From SIG565 sp045594065 (GTDB lineage: Bacteria; Bacillota; Clostridia; Oscillospirales; Acutalibacteraceae): a DNA stretch of 23,778 nucleotides. Position 1 is the stretch's first letter; the number at the start of each line of letters is the position of its first letter. The notes under the pieces were generated by a model. The model worked only from the letters and a program-made list of their open reading frames with translations. It was not told the DNA's origin and searched no databases. The stretch spans positions 1 to 23,778 of the forward strand of contig JAZNXU010000042.1 in the NCBI GenBank assembly GCA_045594065.1. The letters are read 5' to 3'. Of this stretch, positions 13,567-20,784 are shown in pieces. The position numbers and the translations under genes are program-made.

Positions 13567-16128
13567 TTATTTCTTTGCCTCATACCAAGTTTTACCCGCG
13601 GCGGCATCGGCACTGAGTCTTACCTTCATACTGCAAGCCGCCTCCATTTCCTCCTGCAAAATTTTGCAGACGGTATCCTCTATTTCCTCGCGGCACTCAA
13701 CAATCAGTTCGTCATGCACCTGTAAAATAAGGCGGGCATCTAATTTTTCAGCCTTTAAGCGGTCAAAGACCCTTATCATTGCAATTTTAATAATGTCGGC
13801 AGCGGTGCCCTGTATCGGTGCATTCCTTGCAACGCGCTCGCCGAAAGCCCTGAGCATTCCGTTAGACGAAGCAAGCTCGGGCAGATAACGACGACGCCCG
13901 AACAGCGTTACAATATAACCGTCGGCTTTTGCCTGTTCAATAACATTATTCATATATCGGTCAACACCCGAATATGCCGCAAGATAGCTTTTTATAAGAT
14001 TATCAGCCTCTTTGCGTGTAACACCAATATCCTTTGCAAGAGAAAAAGCACCAATGCCGTAAACTATTCCGAAGTTTACCGCCTTTGCACGCGACCTGAG
14101 CTCTGGCGTTACCATATCTATAGGCATTCCAAATGCTACCGATGCCGCCTGTGTATGGATATCGGTACCCTCAGCGAATGCCTTTATCATATTTTCATCG
14201 TTTGCTATGTGCGCGAGCACGCGAAGCTCAATCTGGCTGTAGTCGGCATCGCACAGCACATAGCCATCTGCCGCCTTAAAGAATTTTCTGAGCTCTCTTC
14301 CCTCCGCCGTACGAACGGGAATATTCTGTAAATTGGGCTCAAGCGATGAAATTCTGCCTGTACGCGTTTCGGTCTGGTTAAAAGTAGAACGCACCCTACC
14401 GTCCTCCGACACGGCATTTAGCAAGCCCTCGCAATAGGTGGATTTTAGCTTTGCTAGAGTTCTGTATTCAAGCAATTTTCCAACACACGGGTGAATGTCA
14501 CGAAGCTCCTCAAGCACCTCTGCCGAAGTGCTGTAACCGCTTTTTGTTTTTTTCTTTGCGGGAAGCCCCAATTTTTCAAACAGAGCCACCCCGAGCTGCT
14601 TGGGCGAATTTAGGTTAAATTCATAACCTACAAGCTCATAAATCTCGGCTTGCAGAACATTTATCCGCTCTTCAAGACCCTCGCCGTAGGAGCGAAGGCC
14701 CTCGCTGTCTAAAAGAAAGCCCTGCATTTCCATATCACCAAGCACTACTGCTAATGGAATTTCAATAGTTTTTAGCAGCTCTAGCTGTTCTTTTTTAGCG
14801 AGCTCCTCACTTAATCTTTCACAAACCAAGTTGTGCTGTGCCGCTAATTCTATGAATTCATAGCTGTCGCCCTCAATTTGCGGTTGAGCAGCACCGTACT
14901 CTGCACTCAGTCGCGAAATTTCATAGGATGATGAGGAGGGATTGGCAAGATAAGCCGCAAGCAAGCAGTCAAACACTACATTTTTAATTTGAATGCCGCA
15001 TTTAAACGCCCATTTATAGAAATTTTTATAATCGTAAATACGCTTTTCGCTGTCACCGCTTAATAAATCAGAGAGCTTTGCAAAATCTGCAGTTGTATCG
15101 AAATCACAAATTTTATCGCCCGATACTGCAGCAATTCTGGAAAAATCAGCATCAGCAATAATATCCACCTTGTCTTCACAGGTAAAATCAGCAGGCGATA
15201 CAGCCCTTAAAATATTATTACTAGCGGTATCAAAATCGAATGCCATTTGCGCCGCCTCAGGCGTAATGCCCATAGTTTCCATAAGCTTGAAAAATTCAAG
15301 ACGGGTCATAAGCTCGGCAACACCGCGCTCGTCGCGCTCGCCAACACAGAAATCGGAAATACTTTTCTCAATAGGTGCGGTTTTGCAAATTGTTCCAAGC
15401 CATCGGGAGAGATATGCACTCTCCTTGCCTGCAATCAGCTTGTTTTTGACTGCATCCTTGATATCAATCGTGTCAATATTATCGTAAATATAATCAATAC
15501 TGCCGAAGCGGCTGATTAAATCGGTCGCGGTTTTCTCGCCTACACCCGTAACCCCTGGGATATTATCCGAAGAGTCACCCATAAGCGCTTTCAATTCAAT
15601 CATACCCTCAGGGCTGAGACCGTAACGCTCAAAAAGTGCGGCTTTATCATAATTAATATGCTCGGGTTTGCCCATCTTTGTAGCAGTCAATAGTACGCGT
15701 GTTGTGTCCGACACTAACTGAAGCGCATCACGGTCGCCCGTAGCAATGACACACTCGTCCCCGCTTTTTTCACACATAGCGGCAACGGTGCCTAAAATAT
15801 CGTCAGCTTCATATCCGGATTTTTCAAGAATGCAATAGCCCATAAGGCTCAGCCATTCCTTTAAGATAGGCATTTGGGAGTGAAGCTCGTCCGGCATACC
15901 CTTTCTGCCCGCCTTGTATTCGCCGTATTTTTCGTGGCGAAAGGTAGGTTTTTTAACATCGAATGCCACAACAACGCCGTCAGGCGCTTCATCTGCTAAA
16001 ATTCGGTTAAGCATTGTAATAAATCCATAAACTGCGTTGGTGAATACTCCGTCCTTAGTTGTGAGCAGTCGGATTCCGTAAAACGCGCGGTTAATTATGC
16101 TGTTGCCATCAAGAGCTAAAATTTTCAT
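13567..16128 (-). CDS. polA: DNA polymerase I
   Basis: An 853-residue family A polymerase for Okazaki-fragment processing and repair synthesis. The N-terminal 5'-3' nuclease (about 1-290) shows AFDVKKPTFRH, YEADDILGT, GDRDALQL and LMGDSSDNIPGVTGVGEKTA. The middle exonuclease-like domain (about 315-480) lacks the Asp-x-Glu proofreading motif (it reads DIIADADFS where the motif would lie), so it is probably inactive, as in Bacillus PolA. The polymerase domain has motif A DYSQIELR (Asp629), motif B RSRAKAVNFGIVYG (Lys682, Tyr690) and motif C QVHDE (His805, Asp806). ATG 16128 is preceded by AGGGGAG. It is the first gene of a long co-directional run and shares a divergent promoter region with dus. 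Confidence 0.97.
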   Translation of the reverse strand: MKILALDGNSIINRAFYGIRLLTTKDGVFTNAVYGFITMLNRILADEAPDGVVVAFDVKKPTFRHEKYGEYKAGRKGMPDELHSQMPILKEWLSLMGYCILEKSGYEADDILGTVAAMCEKSGDECVIATGDRDALQLVSDTTRVLLTATKMGKPEHINYDKAALFERYGLSPEGMIELKALMGDSSDNIPGVTGVGEKTATDLISRFGSIDYIYDNIDTIDIKDAVKNKLIAGKESAYLSRWLGTICKTAPIEKSISDFCVGERDERGVAELMTRLEFFKLMETMGITPEAAQMAFDFDTASNNILRAVSPADFTCEDKVDIIADADFSRIAAVSGDKICDFDTTADFAKLSDLLSGDSEKRIYDYKNFYKWAFKCGIQIKNVVFDCLLAAYLANPSSSSYEISRLSAEYGAAQPQIEGDSYEFIELAAQHNLVCERLSEELAKKEQLELLKTIEIPLAVVLGDMEMQGFLLDSEGLRSYGEGLEERINVLQAEIYELVGYEFNLNSPKQLGVALFEKLGLPAKKKTKSGYSTSAEVLEELRDIHPCVGKLLEYRTLAKLKSTYCEGLLNAVSEDGRVRSTFNQTETRTGRISSLEPNLQNIPVRTAEGRELRKFFKAADGYVLCDADYSQIELRVLAHIANDENMIKAFAEGTDIHTQAASVAFGMPIDMVTPELRSRAKAVNFGIVYGIGAFSLAKDIGVTRKEADNLIKSYLAAYSGVDRYMNNVIEQAKADGYIVTLFGRRRYLPELASSNGMLRAFGERVARNAPIQGTAADIIKIAMIRVFDRLKAEKLDARLILQVHDELIVECREEIEDTVCKILQEEMEAACSMKVRLSADAAAGKTWYEAKK

Positions 16129-16169
16129 TAAATTTTCTCCCCTAAAAACTAACTAATATATCATTTTAT

Positions 16170-16198
16170 ATTATAACAAATATATCCTGTTTTGTACA
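16170..16198 (-). promoter_or_regulatory. polA promoter
   Basis: On the minus strand TGTACA (16193-16198), a 17-nt spacer and a perfect TATAAT (16170-16175) lie about 42 nt upstream of the polA start. The -35 elements of this promoter and of the divergent dus promoter are separated by about 20 nt. Confidence 0.65.
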
Positions 16199-16217
16199 CT
16201 CAAAAATTGTAAATAAT

Positions 16218-16246
16218 TTGACAACTTTTCAAGTGCGTTATATAAT
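16218..16246 (+). promoter_or_regulatory. Perfect-consensus promoter of dus, predicting a leaderless mRNA
   Basis: TTGACA (16218-16223), a 17-nt spacer and TATAAT (16241-16246) match the sigma-A consensus at every position. Only 7 nt separate the -10 from the ATG at 16254, so transcription should begin at or within a few nucleotides of the start codon. No Shine-Dalgarno sequence is present upstream (TTGAAATT then ATG). Confidence 0.85.
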
Positions 16247-16253
16247 TGAAATT

Positions 16254-17225
16254 ATGAAAATAGGTAATATTGAATTTAAAGGTTATGCCGCATTAGCCCC
16301 CATGGCGGGTGTTGCCGACAGAGCAATGCGCGAAATATGCAGAAGCTTTGGCGCCGCCTATACCGTAGGCGAGCTTACAAGCTCAAAGGGTGTCAGCCTT
16401 GGAGATAAAAAATCCGAGGCTTATTTGCGTTGCTTTGACGCCGAAAAGCCTATGGCTTCACAGTTATTCGGCTATGAACCTGAGGTTATGGCAGCGGCAG
16501 CGCGTATAGCCGAGGAAAAGCACCCCGATTTTATAGATATTAATATGGGCTGCCCTGCACCAAAGGTTGCGGGCAACGGCGGTGGGAGTGCGCTTATGCG
16601 TGACCCCGCTCTTGCGGGCAAAATAGTTGAAAGCGTTGTAAAAGCCGTAAAAATTCCAGTAACGGTTAAAATGCGTACAGGTTGGGACGAAAACAGCATT
16701 AACGCGCCAGAGCTTGCAAAAATTTGCGAGGCTGCAGGCGCGGCGGCTATCACCGTTCACGGTAGAACAAGGCGTCAAATGTATGCCCCCGGTATTGATT
16801 ATGAAACAATTGCCGCTGTAAAATGCGCGGTTAACATTCCCGTAATCGCCAATGGAGATATCTTTAGCGGAAAATCAGCTAAAGATATGCTTGAGCGCAC
16901 AGGCGCCGATTTTCTTATGGTAGGTCGAGCGGCAATGGGTAATCCGTTTGTTTTTAGGGAGATAAACGCGTATTTAGAAAACGGCACCGTTCTTCCCGAG
17001 GTTACAATTAAAGAACGCCTTGACACAATGCTTATGCACATAAATCTTATGATGAAATATAAGGATAGCCGCGTTGCAATAAATGAATCGCGCAAGCATA
17101 CAGCGTGGTATTTAAAGGGTATGCGAGGTGCGGCAAAGCTTAGAGTTCTTTGCGGTCAAATAGAAAGTATCGATGATATTTACGCAATTTTTGAGAAAGC
17201 ACTTGAGAATAGCGAAAATGTGTGA
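16254..17225 (+). CDS. dus: tRNA-dihydrouridine synthase (DusB-like)
   Basis: A 323-residue FMN enzyme of the Dus family that reduces specific uridines in the tRNA D-loop. Visible are LAPMAGVADRAMR at residues 15-27, QLFGYEPEV, the catalytic-cysteine motif INMGCPAPKV (Cys100), VKMRTGW, TVHGRTRRQMY, PVIANGDIFSG and VGRAAMGNPF. The start is ATG 16254, giving MKIGNIEFKG as in relatives. The frame is open from 16218, but that point is the -35 box. No ribosome binding site precedes the ATG, so initiation on a leaderless message is expected. yebC follows after 38 nt and probably shares the transcript. Which uridine is modified cannot be read from the sequence. Confidence 0.93.
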   Translation: MKIGNIEFKGYAALAPMAGVADRAMREICRSFGAAYTVGELTSSKGVSLGDKKSEAYLRCFDAEKPMASQLFGYEPEVMAAAARIAEEKHPDFIDINMGCPAPKVAGNGGGSALMRDPALAGKIVESVVKAVKIPVTVKMRTGWDENSINAPELAKICEAAGAAAITVHGRTRRQMYAPGIDYETIAAVKCAVNIPVIANGDIFSGKSAKDMLERTGADFLMVGRAAMGNPFVFREINAYLENGTVLPEVTIKERLDTMLMHINLMMKYKDSRVAINESRKHTAWYLKGMRGAAKLRVLCGQIESIDDIYAIFEKALENSENV

Positions 17226-17263
17226 TAAAATAAGAAAGTTAAAAAACCGAGAGGGAGATAAAT

Positions 17264-17998
17264 ATGTCAGGACATTCCAAATGGAACAATATAAAACGAA
17301 AAAAGGAGAAAACCGATGCCGCTAAGGCAAAAATTTTCACCAAAATGGGCAGAGAGATTGCCGTAATAGTAAAGCAGGGCGGACCTAACCCTGCCGAAAA
17401 CAGCAAGCTTAAGGACGCTATTGCAAAGGCAAAGGCAGCCAATGTACCGAATGATAATATTGAAAGAATTATCAAAAAGGCTGCGGGCGAGGGTGATGCC
17501 ACCAACTACGAGGAGCTTGTTTACGAGGGTTACGGACCCAACGGTATTGCCGTTATTGTTGAAACCCTTACCGATAACCGCAACCGAACTGCAGGAGAGA
17601 TGCGCCACTACTTTGATAAGTGCGGCGGTAACCTCGGACAGTCGGGCAGCGTTATGTTTATGTTCGACCGTCGTGGTCAGATTACAATTGAAGCCGAGGG
17701 GCTTGACGAAGACACCGTTATGGAGGCAGCTTTAGAAGCAGGCGCCGAAGACTTTACCTATGACGGCGATGTGTTTGTAATTGATACAGATCCTAATGAA
17801 ATGGGTAATGTTCGCGATGCACTCGAAGCTGCAGGTTATTCGTTCCTCGCCGCCGAGGTTGCATATGTTCCACAGACCACCAGCACAATCGACGACCCCG
17901 ATGGCATTACAAAAATGGAAAAACTCATCGATTTACTCGAAGAAAATGATGATGTTCAAGAAATTTGGCACAACTGGGAAATGCCTGATGAAGAATAG
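17264..17998 (+). CDS. yebC: YebC/PmpR family protein (TACO1 family)
   Basis: A 244-residue protein beginning MSGHSKWNNIKRKKEKTDA, the signature of the YebC/TACO1 family, and continuing through GREIAVIVKQGGPNP, RIIKKAAGEG, YEGYGPNGIAVIVE, KCGGNLGQSGSVMFMF and EALGAEDF-like segments (ALEAGAEDFTYD). The family was long annotated as transcription regulators; some members are reported to relieve ribosome stalling, like mitochondrial TACO1. The C-terminus is acidic. The start ATG 17264 has GAGGGAG upstream. It lies 38 nt after dus with no promoter between, and a terminator follows, so dus-yebC is a two-gene unit. Confidence 0.96.
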   Translation: MSGHSKWNNIKRKKEKTDAAKAKIFTKMGREIAVIVKQGGPNPAENSKLKDAIAKAKAANVPNDNIERIIKKAAGEGDATNYEELVYEGYGPNGIAVIVETLTDNRNRTAGEMRHYFDKCGGNLGQSGSVMFMFDRRGQITIEAEGLDEDTVMEAALEAGAEDFTYDGDVFVIDTDPNEMGNVRDALEAAGYSFLAAEVAYVPQTTSTIDDPDGITKMEKLIDLLEENDDVQEIWHNWEMPDEE

Positions 17999-18001
17999 CA
18001 G

Positions 18002-18058
18002 AAAAGACCGCCATGAAGTGACCCCGATTTAGTTCACTTCATGGCAGTCTTTTTTATT
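18002..18058 (+). terminator. Terminator after yebC
   Basis: GCCATGAAGTGA (18010-18021) pairs with TCACTTCATGGC (18034-18045) around a 12-nt loop. It is extended past one C-A mismatch by GAC/GTC and A/T pairs and followed by seven T in a row and TATTTT. Confidence 0.88.
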
Positions 18059-18060
18059 TT

Positions 18061-18328
18061 GCTCAATTAAACAAAAATTCTAATGCGCTTTGTTGGAATT
18101 TTTATTTACATAACCTTTCTATTCATATTATTTTTTGATTTCAACAATTCAAGTTATCCACCGATTTTTCAACGGTCAGAGAGCGAAATCAAGCCAAAAA
18201 CCACCCCGAAAGTGGAATAATTGTGGAATACTGTGTTGATAACTCTAATAATTCACATATGGTTTTTTAGTTAACATAATGCTTAGAATTATGCAAAAAT
18301 GCATTGGAAAACGAATAAACTTTCACCG
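18061..18328. other. AT-rich gene-free region between convergent genes, with DnaA-box-like sites
   Basis: No reading frame, promoter or known RNA is evident in this 268-bp stretch between the 3' ends of yebC and the small-gene cluster. It holds TTATCCACC (18154-18162, plus strand, one mismatch to the DnaA box) and TTATCAACA (18234-18242, minus strand, a known strong variant). It also holds two copies of GTGGAATA 12 nt apart (18212 and 18224), an inverted repeat with an arm resembling a XerD site (18269-18279), and a small hairpin ATGCA-AAAA-TGCAT (18291-18304). I see no strong terminator for the gene ending at 18329. Confidence 0.45.
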
Positions 18329-18667
18329 CTAAAGCATTACATACAGCAATGCCAGCATCAGTTTTTCATCTGCCGCGTCGGCTCCGAGCAGCAGCATAAT
18401 TCCCGCAAGCAATGTGCGGTCGTTGTCCCCTGCTAAATTTTTGAAATTAATAACATCAAAAATCGAATTTCGACTTTTCGGTCTTGGTAGCGGGGCTACA
18501 CTATCGGACGGTTTTTCGTGCTTACCGCCCTTTGTATCCTCATCAAGTTTGGGCGATGGCTCGGGTGTACTTTGTTTTCGTCGCGATACCGCCGACTGTG
18601 CCCGTGTGTTCATTTCCATTATTCGTCTGGCGGCGCGTTCAAGCTCCTCTCGATTTACCTGCTCCAA
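18329..18667 (-). CDS. Uncharacterised protein, third gene of a small cluster
   Basis: A 112-residue protein I do not recognise. The N-terminal third is charged and helical (MEQVNREELERAARRIMEMN). The middle is low-complexity, rich in Pro, Ser and Lys, and looks unstructured (about residues 30-68). The last 45 residues are ordered and hydrophobic (SIFDVINFKNLAG, TLLAGIMLLLG, LMLALLYVML), able to form a membrane or packing helix pair. The start is probably TTG 18667, with AGGGGG 7 nt upstream. It lies 11 nt after the preceding gene and belongs to the same transcript. Codon use resembles the neighbours, with no sign of transfer. Confidence 0.7.
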   Translation of the reverse strand: MEQVNREELERAARRIMEMNTRAQSAVSRRKQSTPEPSPKLDEDTKGGKHEKPSDSVAPLPRPKSRNSIFDVINFKNLAGDNDRTLLAGIMLLLGADAADEKLMLALLYVML

Positions 18668-18678
18668 AAAAGCACCCC

Positions 18679-19020
18679 CTAAAAGCCTAAAAAGCCGCTA
18701 TCTTGCAAAAGCGGCAGCATATCTAAAAGTTTGAGTATTTTAACGGCTTTATCAACTCTTTCCTGCCGTTTAGCGCTCAAGTGTGGCTTTAAAGCAAGAA
18801 GCAGACGGCTACGATCGTCGTTTTTTGAATTATTAAGCCGACTCATAACCGACATAATTTTACCAATATCAATATTTGACATAAGGCTTTGTTCGGCATC
18901 AGGCTCGGGCTCGCGCTTTTCGGGCACTGAGCCAAGAAGCCCTGATGCCATATTTCGAATGTTTTCAAGCGCCGCGGGATCAGAAAGCAGCGCCGTAATT
19001 TTTTCATTCAAATCATCCAT
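18679..19020 (-). CDS. Uncharacterised protein, second gene of a small cluster
   Basis: A 113-residue, mostly helical protein with no motif I can name. It begins MDDLNEKITALLSDPAALENIRNMASGLLG, has an acidic linker (REPEPDAEQS), then SNIDIGKIMSVMSRLNN. It ends with a basic-hydrophobic block, DRSRLLLALKPHLSAKRQERVDKAVKILKLL and LPLLQDSGFLGF. I use ATG 19020 because GGGGG lies 8 nt upstream; it overlaps the preceding gene by 8 nt (ATGGATGA), implying coupled translation. The frame is open to 19044 without a better RBS. The repeated LSDP and SPE-type helix caps across this gene and the next suggest a shared style of small helical proteins. Confidence 0.72.
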   Translation of the reverse strand: MDDLNEKITALLSDPAALENIRNMASGLLGSVPEKREPEPDAEQSLMSNIDIGKIMSVMSRLNNSKNDDRSRLLLALKPHLSAKRQERVDKAVKILKLLDMLPLLQDSGFLGF

Positions 19021-19207
19021 TTTTATTTCCCCCGAACAGCGCATTGTAAAGGGCTTTTGCTTCCGGCGAGGATAACAGCCGCTCGGTTGCCGCTTTATCC
19101 TTTAATATATTTTCCACCGCCGCTCGGTCGGATTCTGAAAGCTTTTTTAAAATATCATCTGCGCTGCTACCGCTTTTTGCTGCGTTAATTATGTCTTTTT
19201 TATCCAT
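19013..19207 (-). CDS. Uncharacterised small protein, first gene of a small cluster
   Basis: A 64-residue helical protein, MDKKDIINAAKSGSSADDILKKLSESDRAAVENILKDKAATERLLSSPEAKALYNALFGGNKNG in short pieces: two charged helices, then LLSSPEAKALYNAL and a Gly/Asn tail. No family is recognised. The start ATG 19207 has GAGGTG 6 nt upstream; a GTG at 19216 overlaps that RBS. Its stop overlaps the next gene by 8 nt. It is divergent from gdhA across 167 nt. The promoter is not clear; a TATAAT at 19283-19288 on the minus strand is a weak candidate. Confidence 0.7.
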   Translation of the reverse strand: MDKKDIINAAKSGSSADDILKKLSESDRAAVENILKDKAATERLLSSPEAKALYNALFGGNKNG

Positions 19208-19311
19208 ATTTATCACCTCATATTTCTACAATAATTTATGCCAAACGCTTATAATGTATGTTAAAATATAATAAAATTTATATTATACGGTAAAAAATTA
19301 AGGATTTTTTC

Positions 19312-19340
19312 TTGACACTAAATGAAAAAAGCAGTATTCT
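19312..19340 (+). promoter_or_regulatory. gdhA promoter
   Basis: TTGACA (19312-19317), a 17-nt spacer and TATTCT (19335-19340) precede gdhA. The predicted leader is about 28 nt and contains GGAGG (19362-19366), 8 nt before the ATG at 19375. The perfect -35 and strong RBS fit a highly expressed gene. Confidence 0.75.
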
Positions 19341-19374
19341 TAAAAAAGCAATTTAATTAATGGAGGTTTTTATA

Positions 19375-20727
19375 ATGTTTAAAAGCGAATATTTAAACCG
19401 CGTTTACGACACTGTGTCTAAGCGCAATGCAGGCGAAACTGAATTTTTACAGGCTGTAAAAGAAGTTCTCGTATCTTTAGAGCCAATTGTTGCAGCTAAT
19501 CCGAAAATCGAGGCAAACGGCGTAATTGAGCGTATGGTAGAGCCTGAAAGAATGATTTCTTTCAGAGTTTCCTGGGTTGACGATAACGGTCAAGTTCAGG
19601 TTAACCGTGGCTATCGCGTACAGTTTAACTCGGCTATCGGTCCGTACAAGGGCGGTCTTCGTTTCCACCCGACAGTTAACGCATCAATTATCAAATTCTT
19701 AGGCTTTGAGCAGACCTTTAAGAACAGCCTTACAGGTCTTCCCATGGGCGGCGGTAAGGGCGGCTCAGACTTTGACCCCCGCGGCAGATCTGACGGCGAG
19801 ATTATGCGCTTCTGCCAGAGCTTTATGACCGAGCTTGCAAAGCACATCGGCGCTGATACCGACGTTCCCGCCGGTGACCTTGGCGTAGGTGCCCGTGAAA
19901 TCGGCTACCTTTACGGTCAGTATAAAAGACTTCGCAACGAATTCACCGGAGTTCTCACCGGTAAGGGTCTGCCCTACGGCGGCTCGCTCATTCGTCCTGA
20001 GGCTACAGGCTTTGGTGCTGTTTATTACACCGCTGAAATGCTCAAATCCTTTGGCGAAGAAATCAAGGGTAAGACATTCGTTGTTTCAGGCTTCGGTAAT
20101 GTTGCTTGGGGTACCGTTAAGAAAATCGCTGAGCTCGGCGGTAAAGTAGTTACCATTTCGGGTCCTGACGGTTATGTTTATGACGAAGAGGGCATTACAA
20201 CCGAAGAGAAAATTAACTTTATGCTCGATATGCGCTCAAGCGGTCACGACAAGGTTAAAGATTATGCCGACAAGTTCGGTGTTCCCTACTTTGAGGGTCA
20301 GAAGCCTTGGGGCGTTAAGGCCGATGTTCTTATGCCCTGCGCAACACAGAATGAGGTTGACGTAAAAGAAGCAGAGCAGATGGTTGCTAACGGCGTTAAG
20401 TACTATGTTGAGGTTTCCAATATGCCTACTACCAACGAGGCTGTTGCTTACCTTAAGCAAAATGGCGTAGTAGTTGCTCCCTCTAAGGCAGTAAACGCCG
20501 GCGGCGTTGCAGTATCAGGTCTTGAAATGAGCCAGAACTCAATGCGTTACAGCTGGACTGCTGAAGAGGTTGACGCAAAACTCCACCAGATTATGGAGGG
20601 CATTTACAAGGCTTCTTACGATGCTGCTAAGAAGTACGGCATGGAGGGCGACCTTGTTGCAGGTGCTAACATTGCAGGCTTCGAAAAGGTTTGCGAGGCT
20701 ATGATAGCTCAAGGAATTGCATACTAA
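19375..20727 (+). CDS. gdhA: Glutamate dehydrogenase, hexameric (probably NADP-type)
   Basis: A 450-residue enzyme interconverting glutamate and 2-oxoglutarate plus ammonia, the main ammonium-assimilation or glutamate-degradation step. Visible are GPYKGGLRFHP (Lys92), FEQTFKNSLTGLPMGGGKGG (Lys116 and catalytic Lys128), DTDVPAGDLGVG, the Rossmann loop SGFGNVAWG (one residue of the GxGxxG pattern is Asn-Val) and PSKAVNAGGVAVSGLEMSQN. Size and motifs match the clostridial hexameric class. Cofactor preference cannot be settled by eye. I use ATG 19375, after GGAGG; the ATG at 19360 overlaps the RBS. Codon use is more biased than that of neighbours (GGC/GGT, CTT, GTT), as in abundant proteins. It is a single-gene unit with its own promoter and strong terminator. 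Confidence 0.96.
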   Translation: MFKSEYLNRVYDTVSKRNAGETEFLQAVKEVLVSLEPIVAANPKIEANGVIERMVEPERMISFRVSWVDDNGQVQVNRGYRVQFNSAIGPYKGGLRFHPTVNASIIKFLGFEQTFKNSLTGLPMGGGKGGSDFDPRGRSDGEIMRFCQSFMTELAKHIGADTDVPAGDLGVGAREIGYLYGQYKRLRNEFTGVLTGKGLPYGGSLIRPEATGFGAVYYTAEMLKSFGEEIKGKTFVVSGFGNVAWGTVKKIAELGGKVVTISGPDGYVYDEEGITTEEKINFMLDMRSSGHDKVKDYADKFGVPYFEGQKPWGVKADVLMPCATQNEVDVKEAEQMVANGVKYYVEVSNMPTTNEAVAYLKQNGVVVAPSKAVNAGGVAVSGLEMSQNSMRYSWTAEEVDAKLHQIMEGIYKASYDAAKKYGMEGDLVAGANIAGFEKVCEAMIAQGIAY

Positions 20728-20732
20728 TATTA

Positions 20733-20767
20733 AACCCCCGACTTCAAAAGAAGTCGGGGGTTCTTTT
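20733..20767. terminator. Strong terminator after gdhA, probably bidirectional
   Basis: A perfect 13-bp stem AACCCCCGACTTC (20733-20745) / GAAGTCGGGGGTT (20750-20762) with an AAAA loop is followed by CTTTTT. The minus strand gives GGGGGTTTAATATT, weaker, which could serve the gene ending at 20785. Confidence 0.93.
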
Positions 20768-20784
20768 TGCCTTTCGGTTGTTTT

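Noticed and set aside
12967..13725. A 252-codon open frame on the plus strand
   Set aside because: It is antisense to the phosphatase-RimI fusion and polA, both with strong family motifs, and has no RBS or recognisable domain. It is a shadow of biased codon use.
16218..16253. A 12-residue N-terminal extension of Dus
   Set aside because: The ATG-like start at 16218 coincides with the -35 hexamer, so it would not be transcribed from the visible promoter, and relatives start at MKIGNIE.
18061..18328. The chromosomal replication origin
   Set aside because: Only two good DnaA-box-like sites are present and dnaA, dnaN, rpmH or recF are not in the window. I kept it as a possible DnaA-binding region only.
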